Shown here piece by piece: positions 35,035-41,779 of a DNA stretch of 60,614 bases. The translations under genes and the position numbers were made by a program. The stretch spans positions 1-60,614 of the forward strand of contig NZ_QNVT01000035.1 in the NCBI RefSeq assembly GCF_003385515.1, read 5' to 3'. Positions within the stretch are counted from its first letter, which is position 1, and every line of letters begins with the position of its first letter. Source of the stretch: Chryseobacterium pennae. GTDB taxonomy: Bacteria > Bacteroidota > Bacteroidia > Flavobacteriales > Weeksellaceae. A model generated the notes under the pieces. The model was not told the origin of the DNA, did not search any database, and worked only from the letters and a program-made list of their open reading frames with translations.

Positions 35035-35610
35035 ATGATGAAAGAACTTGAACAATATATCCAATCTCATTTTAAAATTATTCAGCCGGAGCAATTGAAT
35101 CAGGTAAGTTCACTTTTCAAATCAGAGATTTTGAAAAAGGGAGATAACTTTCTAAAAGCAGGAAGGATATGTGATAAATTATGTTTTATTCAATCCGGAT
35201 TATTGAGAGTCTTTACAACAAAATATGATAAGGAAATTACCCAATGGATTGCAACCAAAGGATATTTTGGAACAGACCTGTCAAGTTTTTATTTTAAAAT
35301 TCCATCCCGTTGGACCATTCAGGCTCTATCTGATACAGAAATCTATTTTATTACCCACAATGACTATAGCAAAATCATCAATATAGTTCCGACATGGAAT
35401 GAACTGGAAAAGAATTTCATCATCCAATGTGTAACTTATATGGAGGATAGAATTTTCAGCCATTTGTCTATGTCTGCGGAAGAGAGATACAATTCTTTTT
35501 TTGAGAGCAACAAAGAGTTATTTAATCAGGTTCCATTACAATATATTGCTTCAATATTGGGAATGACACCTGAGACTTTCAGCAGAATCAGAAAAAAACA
35601 GCTTATGTAA
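35035..35610 (+). CDS. Crp/Fnr-family transcriptional regulator
   Basis: This 191-residue protein has a cyclic-nucleotide-binding-like beta-roll (residues 10-120; LKKGDNFLKAGRICDKLCFI, SGLLRVF) and a short C-terminal winged helix (PLQYIASILGMTPETFSRIR). This matches the large Bacteroidota group of Crp-like regulators that lack the cAMP-contacting residues. Two adjacent ATGs (35035 and 35038) could serve as start. The downstream YdjM-like gene begins 79 bp after its stop in the same direction and could be a target or partner; that is inference. Confidence 0.88.
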   Translation: MMKELEQYIQSHFKIIQPEQLNQVSSLFKSEILKKGDNFLKAGRICDKLCFIQSGLLRVFTTKYDKEITQWIATKGYFGTDLSSFYFKIPSRWTIQALSDTEIYFITHNDYSKIINIVPTWNELEKNFIIQCVTYMEDRIFSHLSMSAEERYNSFFESNKELFNQVPLQYIASILGMTPETFSRIRKKQLM

Positions 35611-35689
35611 TTCTTGATTTTTATCAAGTGTACGCCTTCTTCTATATTTTAACTTTGTGTTCGTTATTAAACGTAAAAACAATACAATC

Positions 35690-36361
35690 ATGTTTATAGG
35701 ACACTTCGGTTTATCATTTGCTGCTAAAAAAGCAGCTCCAAAGGTTTCATTAATTACCTTATTCGCGGCTACTCAGTTTGTAGATATCCTCTGGCCTTTT
35801 ATGCTCATTTTTAATATAGAAAAAGTAGCAGTTGTTCCCGGGTATACTAAAGTCAATGCGTACGATTTTCTTTACTTCCCGTTTACCCACAGTCTTTTGA
35901 TGGGAATTGTATGGGGAATCCTTGCCACGTTCATCTATTTTTTAATAAAAAAAGATATCAGAAGCGCTGTGGTCATTGGTTTATGTGTTCTCAGCCACTG
36001 GTTCTTTGATTTGATAGTTCACACTACAGATCTGCCCATTACACCATTTGGCAATTATAAAATGGGGTTCGGATTATGGAATCATATTGCGGCTACTCTC
36101 ATTATTGAATTTCTTATCTTTTTTGGAGGCTTGTCTGTCTATATATCTACAACCACTGCAAAAAATAAGAAGGGTAAATGGGGACTTTTGGGATTGGCAG
36201 TATTACTTGTTATCGTAACGATTTCCAATACATTTGGGCCACCTCCTCCTGATTCTGTGAAAGTTTTATTTATATCTTTTGTAATTCTTATGGCTCTTAT
36301 CCTCTTCCTTGCTGGCTGGGTTGATAGAAACAGGGAAATAAAATTTTCAGGTAATCAATAA
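35690..36361 (+). CDS. YdjM-like membrane-bound metal-dependent hydrolase
   Basis: I place the start at ATG 35690 (223 residues). This gives MFIGHFGLSFAAKKAAPKVS, the usual start of DUF457/YdjM-like proteins, and rejects an upstream GTG/TTG start. Conserved polar residues are HFG near the start, QFVDILWP (about 30-37), FTHSLLMG (about 64-71) and LSHWFFDLIVHTTDLP (about 103-118). These His and Asp residues, embedded among six or seven membrane helices, form the putative metal site. The physiological substrate is unknown. The protein lies just downstream of a Crp/Fnr regulator. Confidence 0.8.
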   Translation: MFIGHFGLSFAAKKAAPKVSLITLFAATQFVDILWPFMLIFNIEKVAVVPGYTKVNAYDFLYFPFTHSLLMGIVWGILATFIYFLIKKDIRSAVVIGLCVLSHWFFDLIVHTTDLPITPFGNYKMGFGLWNHIAATLIIEFLIFFGGLSVYISTTTAKNKKGKWGLLGLAVLLVIVTISNTFGPPPPDSVKVLFISFVILMALILFLAGWVDRNREIKFSGNQ

Positions 36362-36550
36362 ATTATATTTTCATAAAAAACAGATGGGCTTAATGAATAG
36401 TTGAAAAGAAATAAGAAGTAATATATTTTCCGGCCTGGATTTTAAATTAATATGTTAAGCATTTTAATAATCTTGAATTCATACCATTCAATTTTTTCAA
36501 TTAAAAAAAATGCTTATATTTAGATTTCTTTATAAATTATTTAAAAAATC

Positions 36551-38329
36551 ATGACGATCAAGAGATTATTCGATATTCCGCACTACGCTTTAGAGAAATA
36601 TCCTAAAACGGATATGTTTGCAACGAAGTATCATGGTGAGTGGAAAAAAACTTCTACACAGGAGTTTATTAATGAAGGCAATAAGATATCCAGAGGATTA
36701 CTGAAGCTAGGTATAAAGCCGGGTGATAAGATCGCTTTGATAACCACCAATTCCCGTACAGAATGGGCTATCATGGATTTTGGAATTTCCCAGATTGGTG
36801 TTGTTTCGGTACCGGTTTATCCAAGTATTTCTCCGGAGGATTATGAATTTATATTCAATAACGCACAAATACAATACTGCTTTGTCTCTGATAAGGAGCT
36901 TCTCAACAAAGTAATGAAGGTAAAGCACAATATTCCCAGCTTACAGGGAATTTTTACTTTTGATAAAATAAGCGGTGCTGCCAACTGGAGCGAAATTCTG
37001 GATCTTGGTGAGGATGAATCCACTCAAATTGAGGTGGAAGATCTTTCCAATGCCATCAATACTGAGGATCTGGCTACTATTATATATACTTCAGGAACTA
37101 CAGGAAGACCTAAAGGGGTTATGCTGACCCATAATAATATTGTTTCCAATGTATTAGGTTCTATTCCTAGAATTCCTAAGAAAAAAAGTCTGGATTATAA
37201 GGAAACAAGAGCATTAAGCTTCCTTCCTATCTGTCATATTTTTGAAAGAATGCTTTTCTATCTTTACCAATACAACGGTTTTTCTCTTTATTTTGCTGAA
37301 AGCATCGATAAAATGGGTGAAAATGTAAAGGAAGTGAAACCCCATTACATGACCGTGGTCCCAAGATTGGTAGAAAAAGTATATGATAAGATCTACAATA
37401 CCGGTTCTTCTGCCGGAGGTTTAAAATCAAAAATCTTCTTCTGGGCTCTGAATCTGATCACCAAAAAGAAATCTGTTTCCAAACCATCCGGAATTCAGGA
37501 ACTTATTGCAGACAAGCTGGTGTTTTCTAAATGGAGAGAAGGTTTAGGTGGTGAAATTGTTACATTAATTTCAGGATCTGCTGCTTTATCTACAAGACTG
37601 AATTTAATGTTCCAGAATGCTGGAATTCCTATTTTGGAAGGATATGGCTTAACGGAAACTTCACCTGTAATTTCTGTAAACAGTTTTGAAAAAATGAGAG
37701 TGGGAACCGTGGGTGTACCTTTGGATAACCTACAGGTAAAAATCCAGGAAGATGGTGAAATTACAGTAAAAGGACCATCTGTTTTCAAAGGTTACTTCCA
37801 AAATGAAGAAATGACAAGAGAGGCATTTACAGAAGACGGATTCTTTAAAACAGGAGACATCGGCCACATTGATACTGATGGATTCCTACAGATTACAGAC
37901 CGTAAAAAAGAAATGTTCAAAACATCCGGTGGTAAATATATTGCTCCTCAAACGATTGAAAACCTAGCAAAAGCCTCTAAATTCATCGAGCAGATCATGG
38001 TGGTAGGTGATGGTGAGAAAATGCCATGCGCTCTGGTACAGCCTGATTTTGAGTTTGCAAAAAACTGGGCGATGAGAAATAACCTGAATATCGGTTCCAA
38101 TCCAGCTGAAATTGCAAACAGCGCTGAACTGAAACAAAGGATTGAAAAAGAAATTGAAGGTATCAATGAGCATCTCGGAAACTGGGAGAAAATTAAGAAG
38201 ATCGAACTTACTCCTGAAATATGGAGCATTGAATCCGGACTTCTGACTCCTACGCTTAAACTAAAGAGAAAGGCGGTAAAAGAGAAGTTTATTACCCTGT
38301 ACAATAAGATGTATGATCATCATGAATAA
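36551..38329 (+). CDS. Long-chain fatty acid-CoA ligase (AMP-forming)
   Basis: This 592-residue adenylating enzyme activates fatty acids as acyl-AMP and then acyl-CoA. The P-loop-like motif IIYTSGTTGRPKGVMLTH (about 177-194), the GYGLTETSPVIS motif (about 361-372), and the C-terminal TGDIGHIDTDGFLQITDRKK / MFKTSGGKYIAPQ hinge (about 435-470) are intact. Length and motifs fit the FadD15/ACSL-like (FAA1) branch. The acyl-CoA dehydrogenase 1.7 kb upstream is on the other strand, so the two are not in one operon, though both belong to beta-oxidation or lipid remodelling. Confidence 0.93.
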   Translation: MTIKRLFDIPHYALEKYPKTDMFATKYHGEWKKTSTQEFINEGNKISRGLLKLGIKPGDKIALITTNSRTEWAIMDFGISQIGVVSVPVYPSISPEDYEFIFNNAQIQYCFVSDKELLNKVMKVKHNIPSLQGIFTFDKISGAANWSEILDLGEDESTQIEVEDLSNAINTEDLATIIYTSGTTGRPKGVMLTHNNIVSNVLGSIPRIPKKKSLDYKETRALSFLPICHIFERMLFYLYQYNGFSLYFAESIDKMGENVKEVKPHYMTVVPRLVEKVYDKIYNTGSSAGGLKSKIFFWALNLITKKKSVSKPSGIQELIADKLVFSKWREGLGGEIVTLISGSAALSTRLNLMFQNAGIPILEGYGLTETSPVISVNSFEKMRVGTVGVPLDNLQVKIQEDGEITVKGPSVFKGYFQNEEMTREAFTEDGFFKTGDIGHIDTDGFLQITDRKKEMFKTSGGKYIAPQTIENLAKASKFIEQIMVVGDGEKMPCALVQPDFEFAKNWAMRNNLNIGSNPAEIANSAELKQRIEKEIEGINEHLGNWEKIKKIELTPEIWSIESGLLTPTLKLKRKAVKEKFITLYNKMYDHHE

Positions 38330-38339
38330 ATAAAAATAT

Positions 38340-38368
38340 AACCGCTTCGTTTGAAGCGGTTTTTTTGT
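38340..38368 (+). terminator. Terminator of the acyl-CoA ligase gene
   Basis: AACCGCTTC and GAAGCGGTT form a perfect 9-bp stem with a 4-nt loop followed by seven T, 10 bp past the stop. Confidence 0.93.
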
Positions 38369-38380
38369 GGATTTTAATCT

Positions 38381-38640
38381 GATAAACTAATTAGGTTTTG
38401 GCTAAAGCCAATGGAATTTGTTTATTTTTATTAAATAGGCTTAAGCCCATTTCTATTGAATTTTTCACTCTCAGATTTAGCAGATTTTCAAGCGTAATCT
38501 TTGTCATTTCTTTAGAAATAGAGGGCTGTTTTTATTTATCTTACGATATTTGAGATTCCTCCTTCGTCGGAATGACAAGAAAACAGCCAAGTAATTTGTG
38601 GCATTTGTGAACCATTTGTGTCATTCATGGTTCAACAAAA
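38381..38640. repeat. Gene-free stretch made of interspersed-repeat-like pieces
   Basis: No gene is supported in these 260 bp. The sequence contains TTGGCTAAAGCCAA and GGCTTAAGCCC-type palindromes (38397-38455), TCCTCCTTCGTCGGAATGAC (about 38556-38575), and a run with TTTGTGGCATTTGTGAACC and CATTTGTGTCATTCATGG (about 38595-38633). From memory, pieces of this kind recur between genes across Chryseobacterium genomes. It looks like several worn interspersed repeats side by side, flanked by two terminators. Confidence 0.45.
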
Positions 38641-38644
38641 TAAA

Positions 38645-38672
38645 AAAGCTGTCTCATTTCTGAAACAGCTTT
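38645..38672 (-). terminator. Terminator of the Nif3-zinc-ribbon operon
   Basis: AAAGCTGTCTC and GAAACAGCTTT form an 11-bp stem (one wobble in the minus-strand RNA) and run into six T on that strand, 20 bp past the stop of the coiled-coil gene. Confidence 0.85.
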
Positions 38673-38691
38673 ATATTTTTAAAATTAGTAA

Positions 38692-39468
38692 TTAGAATTT
38701 AATTACAGATTTCATTCTTTCGTTTTCTTCCATTACCAACTCATCGTCAACAAGGATTTTTCCAGAGTGCTCATCAATGATGATTTTCTTTCTCTGAGCA
38801 ATTTCCATTTGTTTTTGAGGTGGAATAGTGAAGAAAGATCCTTTTGGAGCTCCTCTTTCTAATCCTACAACTGCAAGTCCGTTGATAGAGCTTTTTCTGA
38901 TTCTGTTATAAGAAGCCAGTAATCTCTCATCTATTTTACCTGCATATTCTTTAGACTGCTCAATAAGGTACTCTTCTTCTTTTTGAGTTTCAGAAATCAA
39001 ACCATCCAGCTCTTCTTTCTTGAATTTCAAATGGCTTTTTAAATCGTCGATCTTTGAAGTAAGTTCGCTTAAAGTTTCGTTTTTGTGAGCGATTTTAGCT
39101 CCGAACTCTTTAATTCTTTTTTCAGCAAGCTGAATTTCCAGATCCTGGAATTCCATTTCTTTTCCTAATGCTTCAAACTCTTTATTGTTTCTTACATTAT
39201 CCTGCTGAGACTTGTATTTCTCAATTAAAGTTTTTGCATGGTTAATCACTTCATGCTTTGTTTTGATCTGATCATCCTGATCTTTGATGTCTGCATGAAA
39301 TTTTTCAGCTCTCTTCTCAAGACCTTCAATCTCGATCTCTAGATCTTCAACTTCAATTGGCAATTCTCCTCTAGTATTTCGGATTTCATCCAATCTTGAA
39401 TCAATGATCTGTAAATCGTATAAAGCTCTTAATTTTTCTTCAACTGAAATATCGTTGGTTTTTGCCAT
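38692..39468 (-). CDS. Coiled-coil zinc-ribbon-family (C4-type) protein lacking its cysteines
   Basis: This 258-residue protein has the layout of the bacterial CT398/HP0958-like family: two long antiparallel coiled-coil helices (about 10-180) and a small C-terminal domain. In the family the C-terminal domain is a four-Cys zinc ribbon (CxxC ... CxxC). Here the surrounding sequence is preserved (NGLAVVGLERG, FFTIPPQKQMEI, GKILVDDELV), but the ligand positions read Pro208, Ser211, Asp232 and Ser235, and no Cys occurs anywhere in the protein. The ORF is intact with normal codon use, so this is functional drift rather than decay. It begins 2 bp after the Nif3-like gene stop, a pairing frequent in Bacteroidota. 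Function unknown. Confidence 0.88.
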   Translation of the reverse strand: MAKTNDISVEEKLRALYDLQIIDSRLDEIRNTRGELPIEVEDLEIEIEGLEKRAEKFHADIKDQDDQIKTKHEVINHAKTLIEKYKSQQDNVRNNKEFEALGKEMEFQDLEIQLAEKRIKEFGAKIAHKNETLSELTSKIDDLKSHLKFKKEELDGLISETQKEEEYLIEQSKEYAGKIDERLLASYNRIRKSSINGLAVVGLERGAPKGSFFTIPPQKQMEIAQRKKIIIDEHSGKILVDDELVMEENERMKSVIKF

Positions 39469-39470
39469 AT

Positions 39471-40568
39471 TTAAATGAAATAATTTACTGGGTTTGTTTT
39501 TTCAATAGATTTTGAAATTGCAAATGTACTAAATTTTTGTGATAAAATTTCAAATAATTGTTGACTTACAAATTGTTCTGATTCATAGTGTCCTATATCA
39601 CACAACAACATTTTAGACTCTGCTAAAAAATAGTCGTGATATTTAAGATCTCCGGTAAGGTAAGCATCACATTTCCTGGAAACTGCAGATCGTATTCCAC
39701 TGGCTCCGGAACCCCCAAGAACCCCTACTCTCTTAATTTTTTTACTAGTAAAATCTGAATGTTTAATAACTTCAATGCCGAATTTTTCTTTCACAAACCT
39801 CAGGAAATCCTTTTCATCCATTTCTTCTTCCAGCTCACCGTACATCCCGAGTCCTACATGATGGTTTTTATTATCAAGACTGTATATCTGATGAGCTACT
39901 TCTTCATAAGGATGTGCATCTTTCATTGCCCCCACAATCTGTCCCTGCCTAAATCCTTCAAAAATTACAGAAATCATGTCTTCATCGGCATTCTCCCGAA
40001 TATTCTGTTGCCCTGAAAACGGATTTGAACCTTCAACAGGTCTGAATGTACCATTTCCATTAACAGTAAAGCTACATTCGTCATAAAATCCTATGCTTCC
40101 TGCTCCTGCAGAGAACATCGCTTCTTTTACTTTTTCTGAATAGTCTTTAGGTACGAAAACCGTCAGCTGTTTTAAATTATTTTCTTTCGGCTGAAGAATT
40201 TTCATATTCTTTAATCCCAGCTGGCTGCATATTCCATGATTCACTCCAAAGAAATCATTATCAAAAGCTGTATGAATGGCATAAATCGCAATTTTATTTT
40301 CAATTGCTTTTAAGACTGCTCTTTCTACATAGTTTTTCCCGGTTAAAGATTTCAGTCCGGAAAAAATAATAGGATGAAAACATACAATGAGATTACAGTT
40401 TTTCTCAATGGCCTCATCTACTACATTTTCCAATGCATCATGACAAATCAGAATCCCGGATACGTTACGGTCAGGAACTCCACATAACAGTCCTACATTA
40501 TCAAAATCTTCTGCCTGCTGCAACGGAATGAGCCTGTCTATTTCTGAGATTACTTTTCTTATTGTCAT
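39471..40568 (-). CDS. Nif3-like dinuclear metal centre protein with PII/CutA-like insertion
   Basis: This 365-residue member of the Nif3/YbgI/DUF34 family forms hexameric rings with a two-metal site per subunit. The metal-binding regions are visible: DNVGLLCG (about 21-28), CHDALENVV (about 41-49), CFHPIIFSGLKSLTG (about 59-73), YAIHTAFDNDFFGVNHG (about 94-110), and near the C-terminus DAYLTGDLKYHDYFLAE and CDIGHYESEQF. Residues of about 130-230 form the extra CutA/PII-like domain (LTVFVPKDYSEKVKEAMFSA; DAHPYEEVAHQIYSL) found in the long form. Family proposals include GTP cyclohydrolase-like and metal-chaperone roles; none is settled. It is co-transcribed with the coiled-coil gene. Confidence 0.93.
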   Translation of the reverse strand: MTIRKVISEIDRLIPLQQAEDFDNVGLLCGVPDRNVSGILICHDALENVVDEAIEKNCNLIVCFHPIIFSGLKSLTGKNYVERAVLKAIENKIAIYAIHTAFDNDFFGVNHGICSQLGLKNMKILQPKENNLKQLTVFVPKDYSEKVKEAMFSAGAGSIGFYDECSFTVNGNGTFRPVEGSNPFSGQQNIRENADEDMISVIFEGFRQGQIVGAMKDAHPYEEVAHQIYSLDNKNHHVGLGMYGELEEEMDEKDFLRFVKEKFGIEVIKHSDFTSKKIKRVGVLGGSGASGIRSAVSRKCDAYLTGDLKYHDYFLAESKMLLCDIGHYESEQFVSQQLFEILSQKFSTFAISKSIEKTNPVNYFI

Positions 40569-40629
40569 TTTATTCTGTATGTTTGCTACGAAAATAACGA
40601 TAATTTGTTAATTTTAAAAAACATTCAGA

Positions 40630-41457
40630 ATGGAAAGAGAACACAATCTTGTTCCTGAAGACAAACTTTGGAAAAGATACCTTTATCGAATCATTTATCG
40701 TTCCGATACCAGGCTCGGAAAACTGTTCGATATCATCTTATTGTCCTTAATTCTTGTGAGCACTGCTATTATTATGATGGAAAGCGTGCCTCAGCTTGAT
40801 AAAAGATTTCATTATACTTTTCTCATTCTTGAATGGATTATTTCTATTTTTTTCACCGCAGAATATTCCATGCGGATTGCAGTACTAAAAAATAAAAAGC
40901 ACTATATATTCAGCTTCTTCGGGATCATAGATTTCCTTGCATTAGTTCCTTTTTATCTAAGTTTCTTCTTTCCTGTTACCAAATATTTTCTGATCTTCAG
41001 AATGCTGAGAATGCTGAGAGTTTTCAGAATTTTCAATTTGCTGGATTTCATGAATGACGGCTATCTTATTGTAAAGGCTTTAAAAAACAGCTCTAGAAAA
41101 ATTTATATATTTCTGCTGTTTCTGATTATATTTTCAGTGATCGTAGGCTCTCTTATGTTCATGGTGGAAGGAGGCCGGCAGGGATTTGAAACCATTCCTC
41201 AGGCAATCTATTGGGCTGTAGTAACCGTGACTACCGTAGGATATGGTGATGTCTCCCCTATTACTCCCCTTGGCAAGTTTTTCGCCGTTGTTCTGATGCT
41301 GGCCGGTTATTCTATTATTGCAGTTCCAACAGGTATTGTAACAGCAGAAATGCGAAACAAAAGACAGAATCTGGAAAAGATATGTGACCGTTGTGGTAAT
41401 GAAGATATTGATGATGATGCAAGATACTGCAAGCAATGTGGCAAGAAATTAGCTTGA
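40630..41457 (+). CDS. Voltage-gated-type potassium channel with C-terminal zinc ribbon
   Basis: This 275-residue channel subunit has six membrane helices. S4 carries spaced arginines (FLIFRMLRMLRVFRIFNLL, about 118-136) like a voltage sensor. The pore loop carries the K+ selectivity filter TTVGYGD (201-207). After S6 (AVVLMLAGYSIIAVPTGIV) the cytoplasmic tail ends with a compact zinc ribbon using Cys252, Cys255, Cys267 and Cys270 (CDRCGNEDID ... CKQCGKKLA). A zinc ribbon on a bacterial Kv-type channel is a plausible redox or metal sensor or a tetramer support, which is inference. A 52-codon membrane peptide follows 44 bp later. Confidence 0.92.
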   Translation: MEREHNLVPEDKLWKRYLYRIIYRSDTRLGKLFDIILLSLILVSTAIIMMESVPQLDKRFHYTFLILEWIISIFFTAEYSMRIAVLKNKKHYIFSFFGIIDFLALVPFYLSFFFPVTKYFLIFRMLRMLRVFRIFNLLDFMNDGYLIVKALKNSSRKIYIFLLFLIIFSVIVGSLMFMVEGGRQGFETIPQAIYWAVVTVTTVGYGDVSPITPLGKFFAVVLMLAGYSIIAVPTGIVTAEMRNKRQNLEKICDRCGNEDIDDDARYCKQCGKKLA

Positions 41458-41501
41458 TATTTGGATATTAGTTTAATCTATTCACCAAATACCACAAAAT
41501 C

Positions 41502-41660
41502 ATGGAACCAAAAAAGAAAAACAAACCGAATAGTTTAGTCATTATTCTTTTCTCATTAATAGTACTGATGATTATTATTTACTTTATCCTCGTCATGTTC
41601 TTCCCAACTGTTTTCGATCTTATGAATACGGGGGAGATACAGCCAGTACCGGATAAATAA
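41502..41660 (+). CDS. Small single-pass membrane peptide downstream of the channel
   Basis: This frame encodes 52 residues from ATG 41502 to TAA. A basic N-terminus (MEPKKKNKPNS) is followed by one strong membrane helix of about 23 residues (LVIILFSLIVLMIIIYFILV) and a short acidic tail ending GEIQPVPDK. The positive-inside pattern, ATG start and position 44 bp after the K+ channel stop, ahead of a strong terminator, support a real gene, perhaps a channel-associated micropeptide. I know no family for it. Confidence 0.6.
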   Translation: MEPKKKNKPNSLVIILFSLIVLMIIIYFILVMFFPTVFDLMNTGEIQPVPDK

Positions 41661-41698
41661 TGCATGACAAGTAATGAGCAATAGACCATCTAAAATAG

Positions 41699-41732
41699 AA
41701 AAGATGAGCGAAAATTTCGCTCATCTTTTTTT
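41699..41732. terminator. Bidirectional terminator
   Basis: AAGATGAGCGAAA and TTTCGCTCATCTT form a 13-bp stem with A tracts before and T tracts after. It can end both the rightward channel/peptide transcript and the leftward secreted-protein gene. Confidence 0.9.
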
Positions 41733-41779
41733 ATCAAATAAGATATTCAGTATGTGACTGAATATTCTGTAACTATTAT

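Noticed and set aside
37948..38304. A 118-codon leftward frame opposite the acyl-CoA ligase
   Set aside because: The ligase hinge motifs lie on the other strand in this region; the antisense product has no domain.
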